DNA from: an uncultured Mucilaginibacter sp.
GTDB taxonomy: Bacteria; Bacteroidota; Bacteroidia; Sphingobacteriales; Sphingobacteriaceae
DNA length: 64,000 nt
Direction of reading: 5' to 3'
NCBI GenBank assembly: GCA_913775265.1
Contig: CAJYJH010000068.1
Span: 1-64,000 of the forward strand
The stretch's first letter is position 1; each line of letters starts with the position of its first letter. The notes under the pieces were generated by a model. It was not told the origin of the DNA. It did not search any database and saw only the letters and a program-made list of their open reading frames with translations. Shown here piece by piece: positions 47,673-57,356 of this stretch. A program made the position numbers and the translations under genes.

Positions 47673-48695
47673 TCAACGCCAGCCTAAAGCCGGAGCTACG
47701 TGTTCGAGTATAGATGATAAGATGTGCGCATTATAATCGACGCCCAGTGTGTTGGGGATAGTAAGCAATAATGTATCGGCTTCTTTTATTGCTTCGTCCT
47801 GCGATAACTCCTCAATCAATTTGTCAGGTTCAGCTGCATAAGTTTTGCCGAAAACGGCACGCTTGTCACTTTCAATGTAGCCAAAACTGTCAGTACCTTT
47901 GCCCTGCTGGCCGAAATATAGTCGATCTTGCTCATTTACGATCGCAAACACCGAACGGCTTACTGATACCCTGGCCTTGCGGGTATGCCCTGCTTGTTTC
48001 CAGGCCTCTTTATATAGTCTGATTTGCTCTGCCTGCTGTACATGGAATGGTTTGCCGCTTTCATCATACTTTAATGTTGAGCTTTGCAGGTACATCCCTT
48101 GCTCTGCAGCCCAAACTGCGGTAGCATTTGAAGCAGCACCCCACCAGATGCGATCGCGCAAGCCCGGTGCATAAGGCTCTAACCGGAGCAGCCCCGGCGG
48201 ATTAGGAAACATGGGGTATGGATTAGGCTCGGCAAAGCCCTTACCTTGTAATTTCTCTAAAAACTCCAATGCTTTGCGACGACCCATTTCAGCATCAGTT
48301 TCGCCTGCAGCAAGTTCATAACCAAAATAGCGCCAGCCATCAATCACCTGTTCCGGCGATCCCCGGCTAATTCCCAGTTGCAAGCGTCCTCCTGAAATCA
48401 AGTCGGCAGCACCGGCATCCTCCACCATATATAACGGGTTTTCATACCGCATATCTATCACACCTGTTCCAATCTCAATCCGGCTGGTTTTAGCGCCAAC
48501 CGCCGAAAGCAACGGAAATGGCGAGGCCAACTGACGGGCAAAGTGGTGGACCCGAAAATAAGCTCCATCTAACCCCAACTGCTCTGCCGCAACAGCCAAA
48601 TCAATAGACTGTAGCAGGGTATCACCACCGGTGCGGGTTTGGTAAGCCGGATGGTCTGCCCAATGTCCGAATGACAAAAATCCTATCTTTTTCAT
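47673..48695 (-). CDS. LLM-class flavin-dependent oxidoreductase
   Basis: A 340-residue luciferase-like (bacterial TIM-barrel) protein: KKIGFLSFGHW at the start, LGLDGAYFRVHHFARQLASPFPLLSA, TSRIEIGTGVIDMRYENPLYMVEDAGAADLISGGRLQLGISRGSPEQVI, and IWWGAASNATAVWAAEQGMYLQSSTL. It uses reduced flavin; the substrate is unknown. The Met at 48695 is the better start than 48701. It is single on the minus strand. Confidence 0.9.
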   Translation of the reverse strand: MKKIGFLSFGHWADHPAYQTRTGGDTLLQSIDLAVAAEQLGLDGAYFRVHHFARQLASPFPLLSAVGAKTSRIEIGTGVIDMRYENPLYMVEDAGAADLISGGRLQLGISRGSPEQVIDGWRYFGYELAAGETDAEMGRRKALEFLEKLQGKGFAEPNPYPMFPNPPGLLRLEPYAPGLRDRIWWGAASNATAVWAAEQGMYLQSSTLKYDESGKPFHVQQAEQIRLYKEAWKQAGHTRKARVSVSRSVFAIVNEQDRLYFGQQGKGTDSFGYIESDKRAVFGKTYAAEPDKLIEELSQDEAIKEADTLLLTIPNTLGVDYNAHILSSILEHVAPALGWR

Positions 48696-48701
48696 TAACA
48701 T

Positions 48702-49058
48702 AAAATACGTTCACTGGTAAAGATAAGCACGAGAACTTAACAGAAAAATGCAGCGACTCCTTTTCAACACAAGGCTGACTTAACACCGTCTAAGTTAATT
48801 TATGCTTACATTGCTAACTGCGCTACAAACAGACCGCGGCAATATTTGCTTACTAAAGTTAGTATCAGCCAGACCGCAAATTATTCAGCTATAAAAAAAT
48901 GCAAACTATGTAAACACTTAAACCACATCATAATTTACAGCCATTCTGTTATCGGCTATTATTTTTTCTATTATTGCTTAATGTACAAAAGGAAGGATTT
49001 TCGCGTGTTTTACCCGTCACGATTTTCCCTTTACAATATCAATATAGTACGCTATCTT
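48702..49058. other. 357-bp divergent intergenic region
   Basis: AT-rich spacer. The frame of the following gene stays open back to 48846, but that part would give a very Tyr/Ile/Cys-rich peptide with no secretion signal, unlike the rest of the protein. I read it as non-coding and as the site of both divergent promoters. No RNA gene or clear repeat is seen. Confidence 0.5.
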
Positions 49059-49880
49059 ATGAACGGATCTACCAGTCAGCTTTTATCGCTCATCACCTTT
49101 GGAAATCAATATCTAAAAACTGTACCCTTACCGAATGATTATTATCCGGCCAACCCGGTTTTCAAGTTTTGTAATACGGTTAATTTCATGCACCTGTCGT
49201 CATCGCCAAACGGTACCACTACCGAAATAGCTGCAGCCGACACCCCTACTGATTGGTTTAAATTGTTAAAACAGGAAGGTTGCCGGGAGTTGAAAGCATA
49301 CTACCACCCTACCGAAAATAACGCCGGCGGCACACCCGACCACAAGATGGCTGGCTTTGTTGGCGGCGGTGGTACCTGGCTTATTGAAGCTATTTACCCT
49401 GCTTATTCAGATTTTTGGGCAGCGCGCTGGCAGGTGACCCAGCAAAATGACCCGAACCAGAATATTTGGTCGGTTAATTATGGCCGCACTGTTCATCAAA
49501 CGGAGACTATCAATTTCAAACCCGACACCAGCGAAATTCGCAAAGGTTTAAATAGTGTATTAAACAACATTAAACTTTTTGCCGAACAACATAAATTAAA
49601 CAACTGGGCAGCAATTTTTGACAAAGCCCTACAGATTTTTCAAGGCAAAACACCGGCTGACGAGTGGCTGGATTCACAGATAAGCAAAGAAGGCTATGAA
49701 CCTGAAGAGCTTCAACTAATTTATGCAGCCATGACTGCGCATGTATTTGGTGGCATGGGCTCCTGGAATGATCTAAGCTTTGAAAAACCCGAAGATAATG
49801 CCCGTTATGAAGAACTATCTTTCCGCCTTTACGATTACATGAATCGCGCATTAATTGGCGGTATTAACTCGGTAAAATAA
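49059..49880 (+). CDS. Hypothetical protein
   Basis: From the ATG at 49059 this is a 273-residue protein with no signal peptide or membrane helix. Features are FKFCNTVNFMHLSS, GGGGTWLIEAIYPAYSDFWAARWQVT, and a helical second half (EIRKGLNSVLNNIKLFAEQHKL, YEPEELQLIYAAMTAHVFGGMGSWND). I do not recognise the family. It precedes two envelope proteins of unknown function by 22 nt and probably shares their transcript. Confidence 0.7.
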   Translation: MNGSTSQLLSLITFGNQYLKTVPLPNDYYPANPVFKFCNTVNFMHLSSSPNGTTTEIAAADTPTDWFKLLKQEGCRELKAYYHPTENNAGGTPDHKMAGFVGGGGTWLIEAIYPAYSDFWAARWQVTQQNDPNQNIWSVNYGRTVHQTETINFKPDTSEIRKGLNSVLNNIKLFAEQHKLNNWAAIFDKALQIFQGKTPADEWLDSQISKEGYEPEELQLIYAAMTAHVFGGMGSWNDLSFEKPEDNARYEELSFRLYDYMNRALIGGINSVK

Positions 49881-49902
49881 ACCAGTTTACTTAGCAGGTA
49901 AA

Positions 49903-50931
49903 ATGATGAAGTTGATCCGGTTGTCTGCGTACTTGATGCTGATGGTAATATTAGCCTCCTGCCGTAAGCAACGCATGGTAAATACGGCATTTTACTACTG
50001 GAAAACTGTTTACGAAACCAATGCAACCGAACAGCAGTATTTGGATTCACTTTATTGCAAACGGTTGTATGTACGCATGATGGACGTAGATAAGGGCAAT
50101 ATAGGTCCTGTACTTATATCGCCTATCAAGTTTAAATCCGTTTTGCCATCCTCAGTACAAGTAGTGCCGGTGGTGTTTATTGTAAACAATGTGCTCAAAA
50201 AGCAGACGCTGACACAGCTCAATCAGTTGGCATCTAAGATTGTTTACTACGTTAACGGTAAAATAAAGCAATCGGGTAAAAATACGTTTAAAGAACTTCA
50301 GATTGATTGCGACTGGACACGAACTACTCGAAAAAATTATTTCTATCTGCTTAACCGTATCAAAGCAGACCAAGCCCTAAAAAACAAACAACTATCGGCC
50401 ACACTTCGTCTCCATCAGCTTAAAAACCAGCAAAGCAGCGGCATACCGCCTGTTGACCGTGTTATGCTCATGTGCTATAACATGGGCAATTTACGTAAAT
50501 ACGGTCCGCAAAATTCCATTTTAGATCAGCCCGAACTTGAGAAGTATATGGGCTCCAACCTTACTCATTACCCCATGCCGGTTGACGTTGGACTGCCACT
50601 TTTTAGCTGGGCGGTAGTATTTAGGCAGCACCAATATATGGGTATAGCCAAAAGGCTTAATGCAGATAGCTTAAACAATAAACAGTTATTTGCACTAACA
50701 GACAATCAGCTGTACACTTTGTTAAAAGACTTGCCACCACTCGGCCTTAAACAGGGCGACGAAGTAAGATGGGAAAACGTCCCCCCGGCACAATTAAAAA
50801 CAACTGCCGGCTATATCAGTAAATATATAGCTCCTGATACGTTAAATTTGATTTATTTTCACCTTGACGCATCTACCCTGAAACATTACACTTATGAAAC
50901 ACTGGAAGAAACTGCTCATTTATTCCGTTAG
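49903..50931 (+). CDS. Hypothetical lipoprotein
   Basis: The 342-residue protein has a lipoprotein signal ending VILASC. The mature part reads as alternating strands and helices (KRLYVRMMDVDKG, VQVVPVVFIVN, ELQIDCDWTRTTRKNYFYLLNRIK, DRVMLMCYNMGNL, PMPVDVGLPLFSWAVVF), compatible with a glycosidase-like barrel in which QIDCDW might supply acids. That is a pattern-level guess. Its last 38 nt overlap the next gene in another frame, suggesting coupled translation. Confidence 0.72.
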   Translation: MMKLIRLSAYLMLMVILASCRKQRMVNTAFYYWKTVYETNATEQQYLDSLYCKRLYVRMMDVDKGNIGPVLISPIKFKSVLPSSVQVVPVVFIVNNVLKKQTLTQLNQLASKIVYYVNGKIKQSGKNTFKELQIDCDWTRTTRKNYFYLLNRIKADQALKNKQLSATLRLHQLKNQQSSGIPPVDRVMLMCYNMGNLRKYGPQNSILDQPELEKYMGSNLTHYPMPVDVGLPLFSWAVVFRQHQYMGIAKRLNADSLNNKQLFALTDNQLYTLLKDLPPLGLKQGDEVRWENVPPAQLKTTAGYISKYIAPDTLNLIYFHLDASTLKHYTYETLEETAHLFR

Positions 50932-53563
50932 TCTGGTAAGCTTCCTAATCATTGGCATAGCCGTAATTGTGGCGTGTTCAGACGAGCCTGATCCTTACGA
51001 CTATTACACTTCTTTTTTCCGCCCGGATATTCAAGGCAAAAAGGATTATAGCGCTTTTTACTTTACTGACTATCGTTTTACTTATACTGATGATGAGCCT
51101 GTAAGCGAGGCCGACATTAACGCTACAGAATGGGCGCAATACTTAGGTGGCCAAGTAAAAGCCGCAGATGTTGAAAAAGCCATGTATAAATTGGATAGTG
51201 CCAGCAAGCAACAGATACTTACTGCGCTCGATCAAAATACTTCAATGCCAGACAGCCTTACTCAGAACAGCTTTTTAGTGGCATTGGCAGATAATAATCA
51301 CTCGGCTGCCCGGAAATACTATCAGTTCGCCTTGCAAGCCGAGTCTCTGAGCGCATCAGATTATAACTCTTGGAACCCTGTTCCTATTGATACAACAAGC
51401 CTAAATGCCCAAGCAGATGAGGCCCTGCAGGCAGCCAATAATGAAACCGATAGCTTTTTAAAGCTTAGATACCTCTACCAATCCCAAAAGCTAAACCATT
51501 ATGCCGAAAACTACGCTGAGGCTAATAAAATTTATGACGAGCAATTAGTTAAAATTAAATCTCAAAGCCACGTTAAAGGCTGGGCTTTGGCTTTAAAAGC
51601 CGGTGAGCAACGCCGCTTAGGAGATACAATCAGGGCAGCCTATCTTTTCTCTAAAGTATTTGCCGAATATCCGGAGCGCCGGGTGCAGGCATATCGTAAC
51701 TACCATTATATCAACCCTCCACTAAACGAGGTGCTTAAGTTGGCGCAAACTCCTCAGGAAAAAGCTAACCTATATGCTATACAAGGCTTTGCTAATCCCG
51801 AGATAGAGTTTGATAACCTTAAAGAAGTATATAATTATGCTCCTGCGTCTGAATTGGTTGGTACGTTACTGGTAAGGGAAGTGAATAAACTGGAGCAGTA
51901 TTACCTTACCCCGGCTCTGTCTAATAATACCGATCAATTTTACAGCAGCTCTTTGAAGAAAATTTCGTCGAAAACAGTATTGCCCGTGTCCCGGTCTAAA
52001 TGGACTTTAATTGCAGGCATTGTTGTTTTGATTGCAGGTACTGTCTTATTGATTTATCTCCTCAAAAAGAGTTCGCATCTGCAATCCGGCAAGATTGCAG
52101 CCGGAGCTTTAATGGTGTTAGGTATTGTTAGTATTGCCTGGTTTTTCCTGAAGCCTAATAAACAGCAGTCCCCGTCAGAAAATTCATTGCCGCAAGGCAG
52201 TTTTTTTGTCAGCCTGCCTGATAGCGTAAAAACAAACTACGATCAACACATCGAAAAATTACGGAGCTTCTGCACTACCTTGAATAGTGATGCTAAGTAT
52301 CCGGATGCACAGATAGGCATCTTGATTAACGCTTATTTATATTTTATGCAGGACCGCCCGGAAGATGGACTTAAAATATTTCATGAAGCGCAGAGTAATA
52401 AACTAAGCCCCAAAATGGCCGATCAAAAACAGATTATCCATTTACTTTTGTCGGCACAAAAGCTTCAAAAAATACAAGCTGTAGACGAGGAAGAACTGCT
52501 TCCCTCCCTGCAGTGGCTGCAAAACAAACTGGTTTCGGGAGCAAAACCATCGAAAGACGTCTATCCACCTACACCGGCAGACGACAACCATTTTGCCATT
52601 ACCGCACGCAACTTTTATACTTACGTACTGGCTCCTGCCTATTTGCGCCAAGGCGACACTGCAAAAGCAGCCCTCGCATTGTTTAAAAGCAATAACGGAT
52701 ATGCCCCTGGTTATGGAGGTTATCTTGATGATAAAATACCTGATTTTTGGTTTAATTTTTTACATTCCAATCATCTCCGTCAATTAATTGAATGGAAGGA
52801 AAAGCCTCAAATGAATCGTTATTTAAACTTTTTGAGTGCCGGGTTAAAAAGTGTAGACAGTGATAAGCTTTATGATTTACTTGGTACCGTAGAATTGCGC
52901 GAACACCATTATCCGCAGGCAGTGGCTGCCTTTCAACGTATCAAAAACGCAAAAGAAAGAAATGGTAACTACAATGGCGAAAATTATTATGGCGACGGTC
53001 CAAGTTATCAGGGAGATCCGTTTTATGCAGGCATTAATGACTACCCTAAACATTTTATAGGTAAGCGTTACACAAAGCTCACCTTTGCACAAAAAATGAC
53101 CGGTTTAGAAATGCAGTTAAAAGCAAATCCTAAAAATGCAGAGATTTACTATCAAATAGGTAATGCATTGTACAATACCTCTACTTATGGGAACTCATGG
53201 GGACTGATTACCTATCAATGGTCATCTACAGACTTTGGTAGAAAACCCATATACTATTACGATGGTGATTATATTGAGACTAAACTTGCCAAACAATATT
53301 ATTTAAAAGCGCGCGACTTAAGCACCGATCCTGAGATGAAAGCCAGATGCAACTTTATGGCGGCCAAATGCGAACAAAAACAGCATGAGTCTCCACTGTA
53401 TGTAAATAATTACGACAACTATGAAAAACAGCGTAAAGTGTATTTGGAATCACTGCAAAGCAACAATTATTACAAAGAGATGCAGCAGTACAAATCTACC
53501 AGGTTTTATAAACAGGCGGTTAATGAGTGCAGTTACTTCAGCGATTTTATCAACCATCAATAA
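50894..53563 (+). CDS. Large hypothetical membrane lipoprotein
   Basis: An 889-residue protein. The N-terminal signal SVSLVSFLIIGIAVIVAC gives a plausible lipidation site at Cys28, followed by the odd acidic start SDEPDPYDYYTSFF. Two membrane helices lie in the middle, at about 371-389 (TLIAGIVVLIAGTVLLIYLL) and 401-418. Many helical, TPR-like stretches occur on both sides (YLYQSQKLNHYAENYAEANKIYDEQL; NAEIYYQIGNALYNTS), and the C-terminus is rich in Tyr and Asn. I do not recognise a family. It starts inside the end of the previous gene. Confidence 0.75.
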   Translation: MKHWKKLLIYSVSLVSFLIIGIAVIVACSDEPDPYDYYTSFFRPDIQGKKDYSAFYFTDYRFTYTDDEPVSEADINATEWAQYLGGQVKAADVEKAMYKLDSASKQQILTALDQNTSMPDSLTQNSFLVALADNNHSAARKYYQFALQAESLSASDYNSWNPVPIDTTSLNAQADEALQAANNETDSFLKLRYLYQSQKLNHYAENYAEANKIYDEQLVKIKSQSHVKGWALALKAGEQRRLGDTIRAAYLFSKVFAEYPERRVQAYRNYHYINPPLNEVLKLAQTPQEKANLYAIQGFANPEIEFDNLKEVYNYAPASELVGTLLVREVNKLEQYYLTPALSNNTDQFYSSSLKKISSKTVLPVSRSKWTLIAGIVVLIAGTVLLIYLLKKSSHLQSGKIAAGALMVLGIVSIAWFFLKPNKQQSPSENSLPQGSFFVSLPDSVKTNYDQHIEKLRSFCTTLNSDAKYPDAQIGILINAYLYFMQDRPEDGLKIFHEAQSNKLSPKMADQKQIIHLLLSAQKLQKIQAVDEEELLPSLQWLQNKLVSGAKPSKDVYPPTPADDNHFAITARNFYTYVLAPAYLRQGDTAKAALALFKSNNGYAPGYGGYLDDKIPDFWFNFLHSNHLRQLIEWKEKPQMNRYLNFLSAGLKSVDSDKLYDLLGTVELREHHYPQAVAAFQRIKNAKERNGNYNGENYYGDGPSYQGDPFYAGINDYPKHFIGKRYTKLTFAQKMTGLEMQLKANPKNAEIYYQIGNALYNTSTYGNSWGLITYQWSSTDFGRKPIYYYDGDYIETKLAKQYYLKARDLSTDPEMKARCNFMAAKCEQKQHESPLYVNNYDNYEKQRKVYLESLQSNNYYKEMQQYKSTRFYKQAVNECSYFSDFINHQ

Positions 53564-53617
53564 TAATTGTCTGTAAGTTGGCATTTCGAATTTCACTTCA
53601 CAATCTTGACGAAATCG

Positions 53618-54502
53618 TTAAACGTCTGTCAGTTTCCGCTCCAGATATTGCTTTTTAAACTCGGCTGGAGTAGTGTTTTTAATTCGTACAAAGTAGCGGT
53701 AAAAATTAGAGACGTTACCGAAACCGCATTCGTAACAAATGGCGTTGATAGACAGATTATCTTCTACCAACAGACGACAGGCGTTACTGATCCTGATTTC
53801 CATCAAAAAATCATGAAATGACTTGTTGGTCATCATTTTAAAATACCGGCAGAAGGATGTAACACTTAAACTGGCTACTTCGGCCATCTCTTCCAGCGGT
53901 AAGGGCCGTTTAAAGTTGGCCATGGTATGGGCATAGATCTTATTTAACCTCACCGACTCGGCTTCATTAGACCGGTGGAAATTAGCGGACGTTGCGATGT
54001 AATTGAGTTCGCAGCTCTGCGACAGGATATGCAAAATTTCGAGCAGTGTTAGTATGCGGTACATGCCGCTTTCTTCAACCGCCTTCAACATTTTTTCGTG
54101 CACAATAGCATTTGTTTTTCCGGTAATTAACAGACCGCGTTTGGCTTTCTCGAACAGTAAACGTATTTGCAATGCCTCAGGTATCGAAAAAAATTCTTTA
54201 CCTAAAAAATCGGGTAAAAACTGAATCACAATGGCTGCTGTGCTATCCTCTCGAATACCCAATGTCTTACTTTCATTGCACCGCCAGGTATGTGGTAAGT
54301 TCTGCCCTAATAAAACCAGTTCTCCGTCCTGAAAATTACTGATGCTATCGCCTATAAAACGTACCCCCTGCCCTTTAATAATATAGTGCAACTCTAACTC
54401 CGGATGGTAATGCCATAGTCGCCCAAAGTTTGGCTGAACCCTTAAATTAGCACTCAGCGAACTTTCATCATTATTAGTTATCTTATAGAAATGAGGTTTC
54501 AT
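53618..54502 (-). CDS. AraC-family transcriptional regulator
   Basis: A 294-residue regulator with an N-terminal cupin (LHYIIKGQGVRFIGDSISNFQDGELVLLGQNLPHTW) that may bind a sugar or other small ligand, and two C-terminal helix-turn-helix units (PLPLEEMAEVASLSVTSFCRYFKMMTNKSFHDFL-type and SINAICYECGFGNVSNFYRYFVRIKNTTPAEF). Genes in this style often control carbohydrate use in Bacteroidota. The divergent DUF3748 gene and the susCD operon beyond it are possible targets. Confidence 0.9.
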   Translation of the reverse strand: MKPHFYKITNNDESSLSANLRVQPNFGRLWHYHPELELHYIIKGQGVRFIGDSISNFQDGELVLLGQNLPHTWRCNESKTLGIREDSTAAIVIQFLPDFLGKEFFSIPEALQIRLLFEKAKRGLLITGKTNAIVHEKMLKAVEESGMYRILTLLEILHILSQSCELNYIATSANFHRSNEAESVRLNKIYAHTMANFKRPLPLEEMAEVASLSVTSFCRYFKMMTNKSFHDFLMEIRISNACRLLVEDNLSINAICYECGFGNVSNFYRYFVRIKNTTPAEFKKQYLERKLTDV

Positions 54503-54865
54503 AACCTAAGTTGTCAGCAAATAGTACAGTTTATAATGGTTTATCGAGAAGTTTAAGTTACACAACCATGGCAATATCTGCAAATATTCTGTTAGGTGCA
54601 TTTTACATACAAGACAACATCCAGACAAAAAAAGGATTACAAATAACTGACAATCATACACTTAAATACAAAACAAAAATACATTGTCTGAAACAAGCAT
54701 TTAATGGGGCAATATTTTGGATAATACTGTATAATAGATAGATAATAATTGGCAAATCTGGCATTAGCGTGAAGTCTATTTTTAAACTGTGTTATTGTAA
54801 TTTTTTCTTAAAATCACGTAGCTGTCTACGCTGTCAAACTACTACCTCAATTTATATTTATCCAC
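54503..54865. other. 363-bp divergent intergenic region
   Basis: Spacer between the AraC regulator and the DUF3748 gene. A 76-codon open frame (54511-54741) has no recognisable content and I do not call it. The short inverted repeat CGTAGCTGTCTACG lies at about 54820, some 40 bases before the DUF3748 start. Otherwise AT-rich with no gene. Confidence 0.5.
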
Positions 54866-56173
54866 ATGTTAATCGAAGAGCGGCAACTAACCTCATCGCC
54901 CAAGGGCCATTGTTTGCACAATACCCAAGTATTTAGTGATGATGATAGCCTGATTGTTTACGACACCCGAAACGATGATTCGCAAATCCAGACTACCGGC
55001 TCAATAGAAATGATTAATGCGCAGACCGGCGAAGAAACGCTGGTATACCAAGTACCGCACCAAAATGCGTACGGTCCCGGGGCAGGCGCTGCAAGCTTTT
55101 CGCCAACCCGAAAAAGCATTATGTTTTTAAGAGGAGTACTCAATTGCGACCAACAGCATCCCTATGCATTTAATCGGCGCTCAGGCATCAAAGTGGATAT
55201 TGATCAATTAAAAGTAGCCCAAAACCTGGATGCCCGTAATATTGTGGAGCCATTGGTTCCGGGTGCGTTAAGGGGAGGCACGCATGCGCATCAATGGAGC
55301 GGTGACGGCAACTGGATAAGCTACACTTATAATGATTATTTGCTCGACGAACTAAGCAAGCAGCAGCCTGATAAAAATTTCAACCGATCGGTAGGTATCA
55401 TGATTCCTGATTACCCGGTTAATATTACACATTCAGTAGATGCAGAAAACTTTTCGGGCAGCATGTTTTCTATACTGATATCAGACCTTAAAATTGATGC
55501 ACAACCTAACACAGATGAGATTTTTGCCGCGGTAGACGAATGTTGGATAGGCACTGATGGCTATCAAACAACAAGCGGCCAATGGCAACGCAAAGCCATT
55601 GCGTTTCAGGGTTGCCTGTATGACGAATTGGGTAAAGAAAAAAGAGAAGTTTACATTGCTGATTTAACCCAATGTTTTTCTCGCGAAGAACTGATGCAAA
55701 CTGTAGGCAGTCTCACCTCACCTCCTTTGGTCCCGAAACCAATACAGCAACGGCGGTTAACCTACACCAAATATGGCATTTGTGGCCCAAGGCATTGGCT
55801 TAGGTCATCTGCTGATGGAAATATGATCGCTTTCCTATCATACGATGAAAATAAGCTTGCACAGGTTTTCGGTGTTTCGCCCAAAGGCGGACAGCCTTAT
55901 CAAATCAGCAAACTCAAGGCAGGTGTTTCCGGTCCGTTTAATATTTCGCCGGATGGCAAATATATTGCCTGCCTATCCAACAATAATGTTTGGATCACAG
56001 ACATAAAATCAGGGCAAGCGGAGCAGGTTACGTTTCATCAACAGCATGATAAAGCTGTAGGCAGTGTAATTTGGAGCAATAACGGAAATTTTCTGGCCTA
56101 CAACCGCTACGTTAAACATGCAGATGGTAATACCTATTTGCAAATATTTTTATTAAAGTTAAGCGACCATTGA
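54866..56173 (+). CDS. DUF3748/YidR-like protein
   Basis: A 435-residue protein built of TolB/WD40-like beta-propeller repeats (QVFSDDDSLIVYDTRNDD, AASFSPTRKSIMFLRG, HQWSGDGNWISYTYND, LRSSADGNMIAFLSYDEN, FNISPDGKYIACLSNNNVWITDI). It matches DUF3748, known in E. coli as YidR. It has no signal peptide. It faces the PUL operon; a role in sugar metabolism is suggested only by context. Confidence 0.83.
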   Translation: MLIEERQLTSSPKGHCLHNTQVFSDDDSLIVYDTRNDDSQIQTTGSIEMINAQTGEETLVYQVPHQNAYGPGAGAASFSPTRKSIMFLRGVLNCDQQHPYAFNRRSGIKVDIDQLKVAQNLDARNIVEPLVPGALRGGTHAHQWSGDGNWISYTYNDYLLDELSKQQPDKNFNRSVGIMIPDYPVNITHSVDAENFSGSMFSILISDLKIDAQPNTDEIFAAVDECWIGTDGYQTTSGQWQRKAIAFQGCLYDELGKEKREVYIADLTQCFSREELMQTVGSLTSPPLVPKPIQQRRLTYTKYGICGPRHWLRSSADGNMIAFLSYDENKLAQVFGVSPKGGQPYQISKLKAGVSGPFNISPDGKYIACLSNNNVWITDIKSGQAEQVTFHQQHDKAVGSVIWSNNGNFLAYNRYVKHADGNTYLQIFLLKLSDH

Positions 56174-56237
56174 GCAGCTTTAAATATTAAATTTCCTCAA
56201 ACGTTGATCAAATAAGCGTAGCCCTTTTTGCAACCAT

Positions 56238-56268
56238 AAAAAAGGCCGGGGAAACTCCAACCCCGGCC
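56238..56268 (-). terminator. Terminator of the susCD-sialidase operon
   Basis: On the minus strand a perfect GGCCGGGG / CCCCGGCC 8-bp stem with a 9-nt loop runs into six T residues, just after the last gene of the operon. It may also act against DUF3748 transcripts. Confidence 0.85.
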
Positions 56269-56300
56269 AAACACAAACTATCAATTAACTAAACAACAAC

Positions 56301-57344
56301 TCATTTTTTACTGGGCTCAATTACTACGTGCTTAATATTTTTTCTGTCGTACGTATATGTGATATGTACCAGGCCATCTGCTGTTTGAATGATAGCCGGA
56401 TAACTAAATTCTTCTTTGGTTCCGTTTTCAAGCACCAACACATCTTCCCATGCCCTACCGTCTTTAGAGGCAGCCACGCGTAATTTCGACCGTCCGTTAA
56501 ACCAGTCCTTACCGGGTACGTCAGGATTGTACACAATCAAAAAGCTTCCGTCTTTAAGCGTTACCGCATCCGTACCTGAATTTGGGTTTAACAACGTAGT
56601 TTTTGACAACGGCGACCAAGTTTTACCATTATCTTGCGACCATGACTGCACGACTGTACCTTGCTTACTGCGGCAAAGTATCTGTAACTTATTTTTGCCA
56701 TGGAACAGAACACTTGGCTGAATTACGTCGAACGCTGATCCGGTATCTACCGGGATTGCCTTCCAGTTTTTCAGGTTACGGTCTGTTAATTCCATCTGCA
56801 CCTTCCAGTGTCCGTTAGGCAACTCAATGCTCGATGGGCAGAGGATATTTCCGTTACTCAGAATCACAGGTTTATTTTTGATGGGCCCTAATATCCCGTT
56901 GGGTAACCGAGTTGATGCCGACCAGGTTAAACCGTTATTGTTTGAGGTTTTGTACATCCCCCACCACTCGCGCGGGTTGGGCCCTACCTTGTAAAACAAC
57001 ACTAACTGGTTGTTCTTTTGCTTTAAAAAAACAGGGTTCCAACAGGGGTATTGTTCGGCTCCGGCAGCTTTGCCGTCAGCAATAGCCTTTGGGTTTACTT
57101 TGCCATTAGCCTCAATTTTGCCATTCCATATTACTACATCATTTTTACCTTCCTGTGAGCCACCAAAGCAGGCCAGTAACAGGTCGCCTTTTTGGGTTTG
57201 CACAATGGTAGATGCATGGCAGTTTTTAAACGGAGGCTGCTCAAACACTAAGGTTTCGCTCACCTTTTTCCATTGAGTTTGTGCCTGTAAATGGCACAAA
57301 CTCAATGATAATGCTACAACAGATAAGATACTTTTTTTAATCAT
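56301..57344 (-). CDS. Sialidase-fold (BNR/Asp-box) exported hydrolase
   Basis: A 347-residue protein from the ATG at 57344, with signal peptide ending HLQAQT and a six-bladed propeller with several Asp-box motifs (TSNNNGLTW, SQDNGKTW, ASKDGRAW). The N-terminal strand that in true GH33 sialidases holds the FRIP motif and first catalytic Arg is replaced here by FKNCHASTIVQ and LLLACFGGSQEGKNDVVIW. So it belongs to the sialidase-like BNR_2 group rather than to a proven sialidase. It is the enzyme of the SusC-SusD operon, 12 nt after susD. Confidence 0.85.
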   Translation of the reverse strand: MIKKSILSVVALSLSLCHLQAQTQWKKVSETLVFEQPPFKNCHASTIVQTQKGDLLLACFGGSQEGKNDVVIWNGKIEANGKVNPKAIADGKAAGAEQYPCWNPVFLKQKNNQLVLFYKVGPNPREWWGMYKTSNNNGLTWSASTRLPNGILGPIKNKPVILSNGNILCPSSIELPNGHWKVQMELTDRNLKNWKAIPVDTGSAFDVIQPSVLFHGKNKLQILCRSKQGTVVQSWSQDNGKTWSPLSKTTLLNPNSGTDAVTLKDGSFLIVYNPDVPGKDWFNGRSKLRVAASKDGRAWEDVLVLENGTKEEFSYPAIIQTADGLVHITYTYDRKNIKHVVIEPSKK

Positions 57345-57356
57345 CAATAAAATGGA

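Noticed and set aside
48846..49058. 71-residue N-terminal extension of the hypothetical protein at 49059
   Set aside because: The extension is rich in Tyr, Ile and Cys without a pattern and spans a divergent promoter region.
54511..54741. 76-codon plus-strand ORF between the AraC and DUF3748 genes
   Set aside because: Starts 8 bases past the AraC start codon in the promoter region and has no identifiable features.
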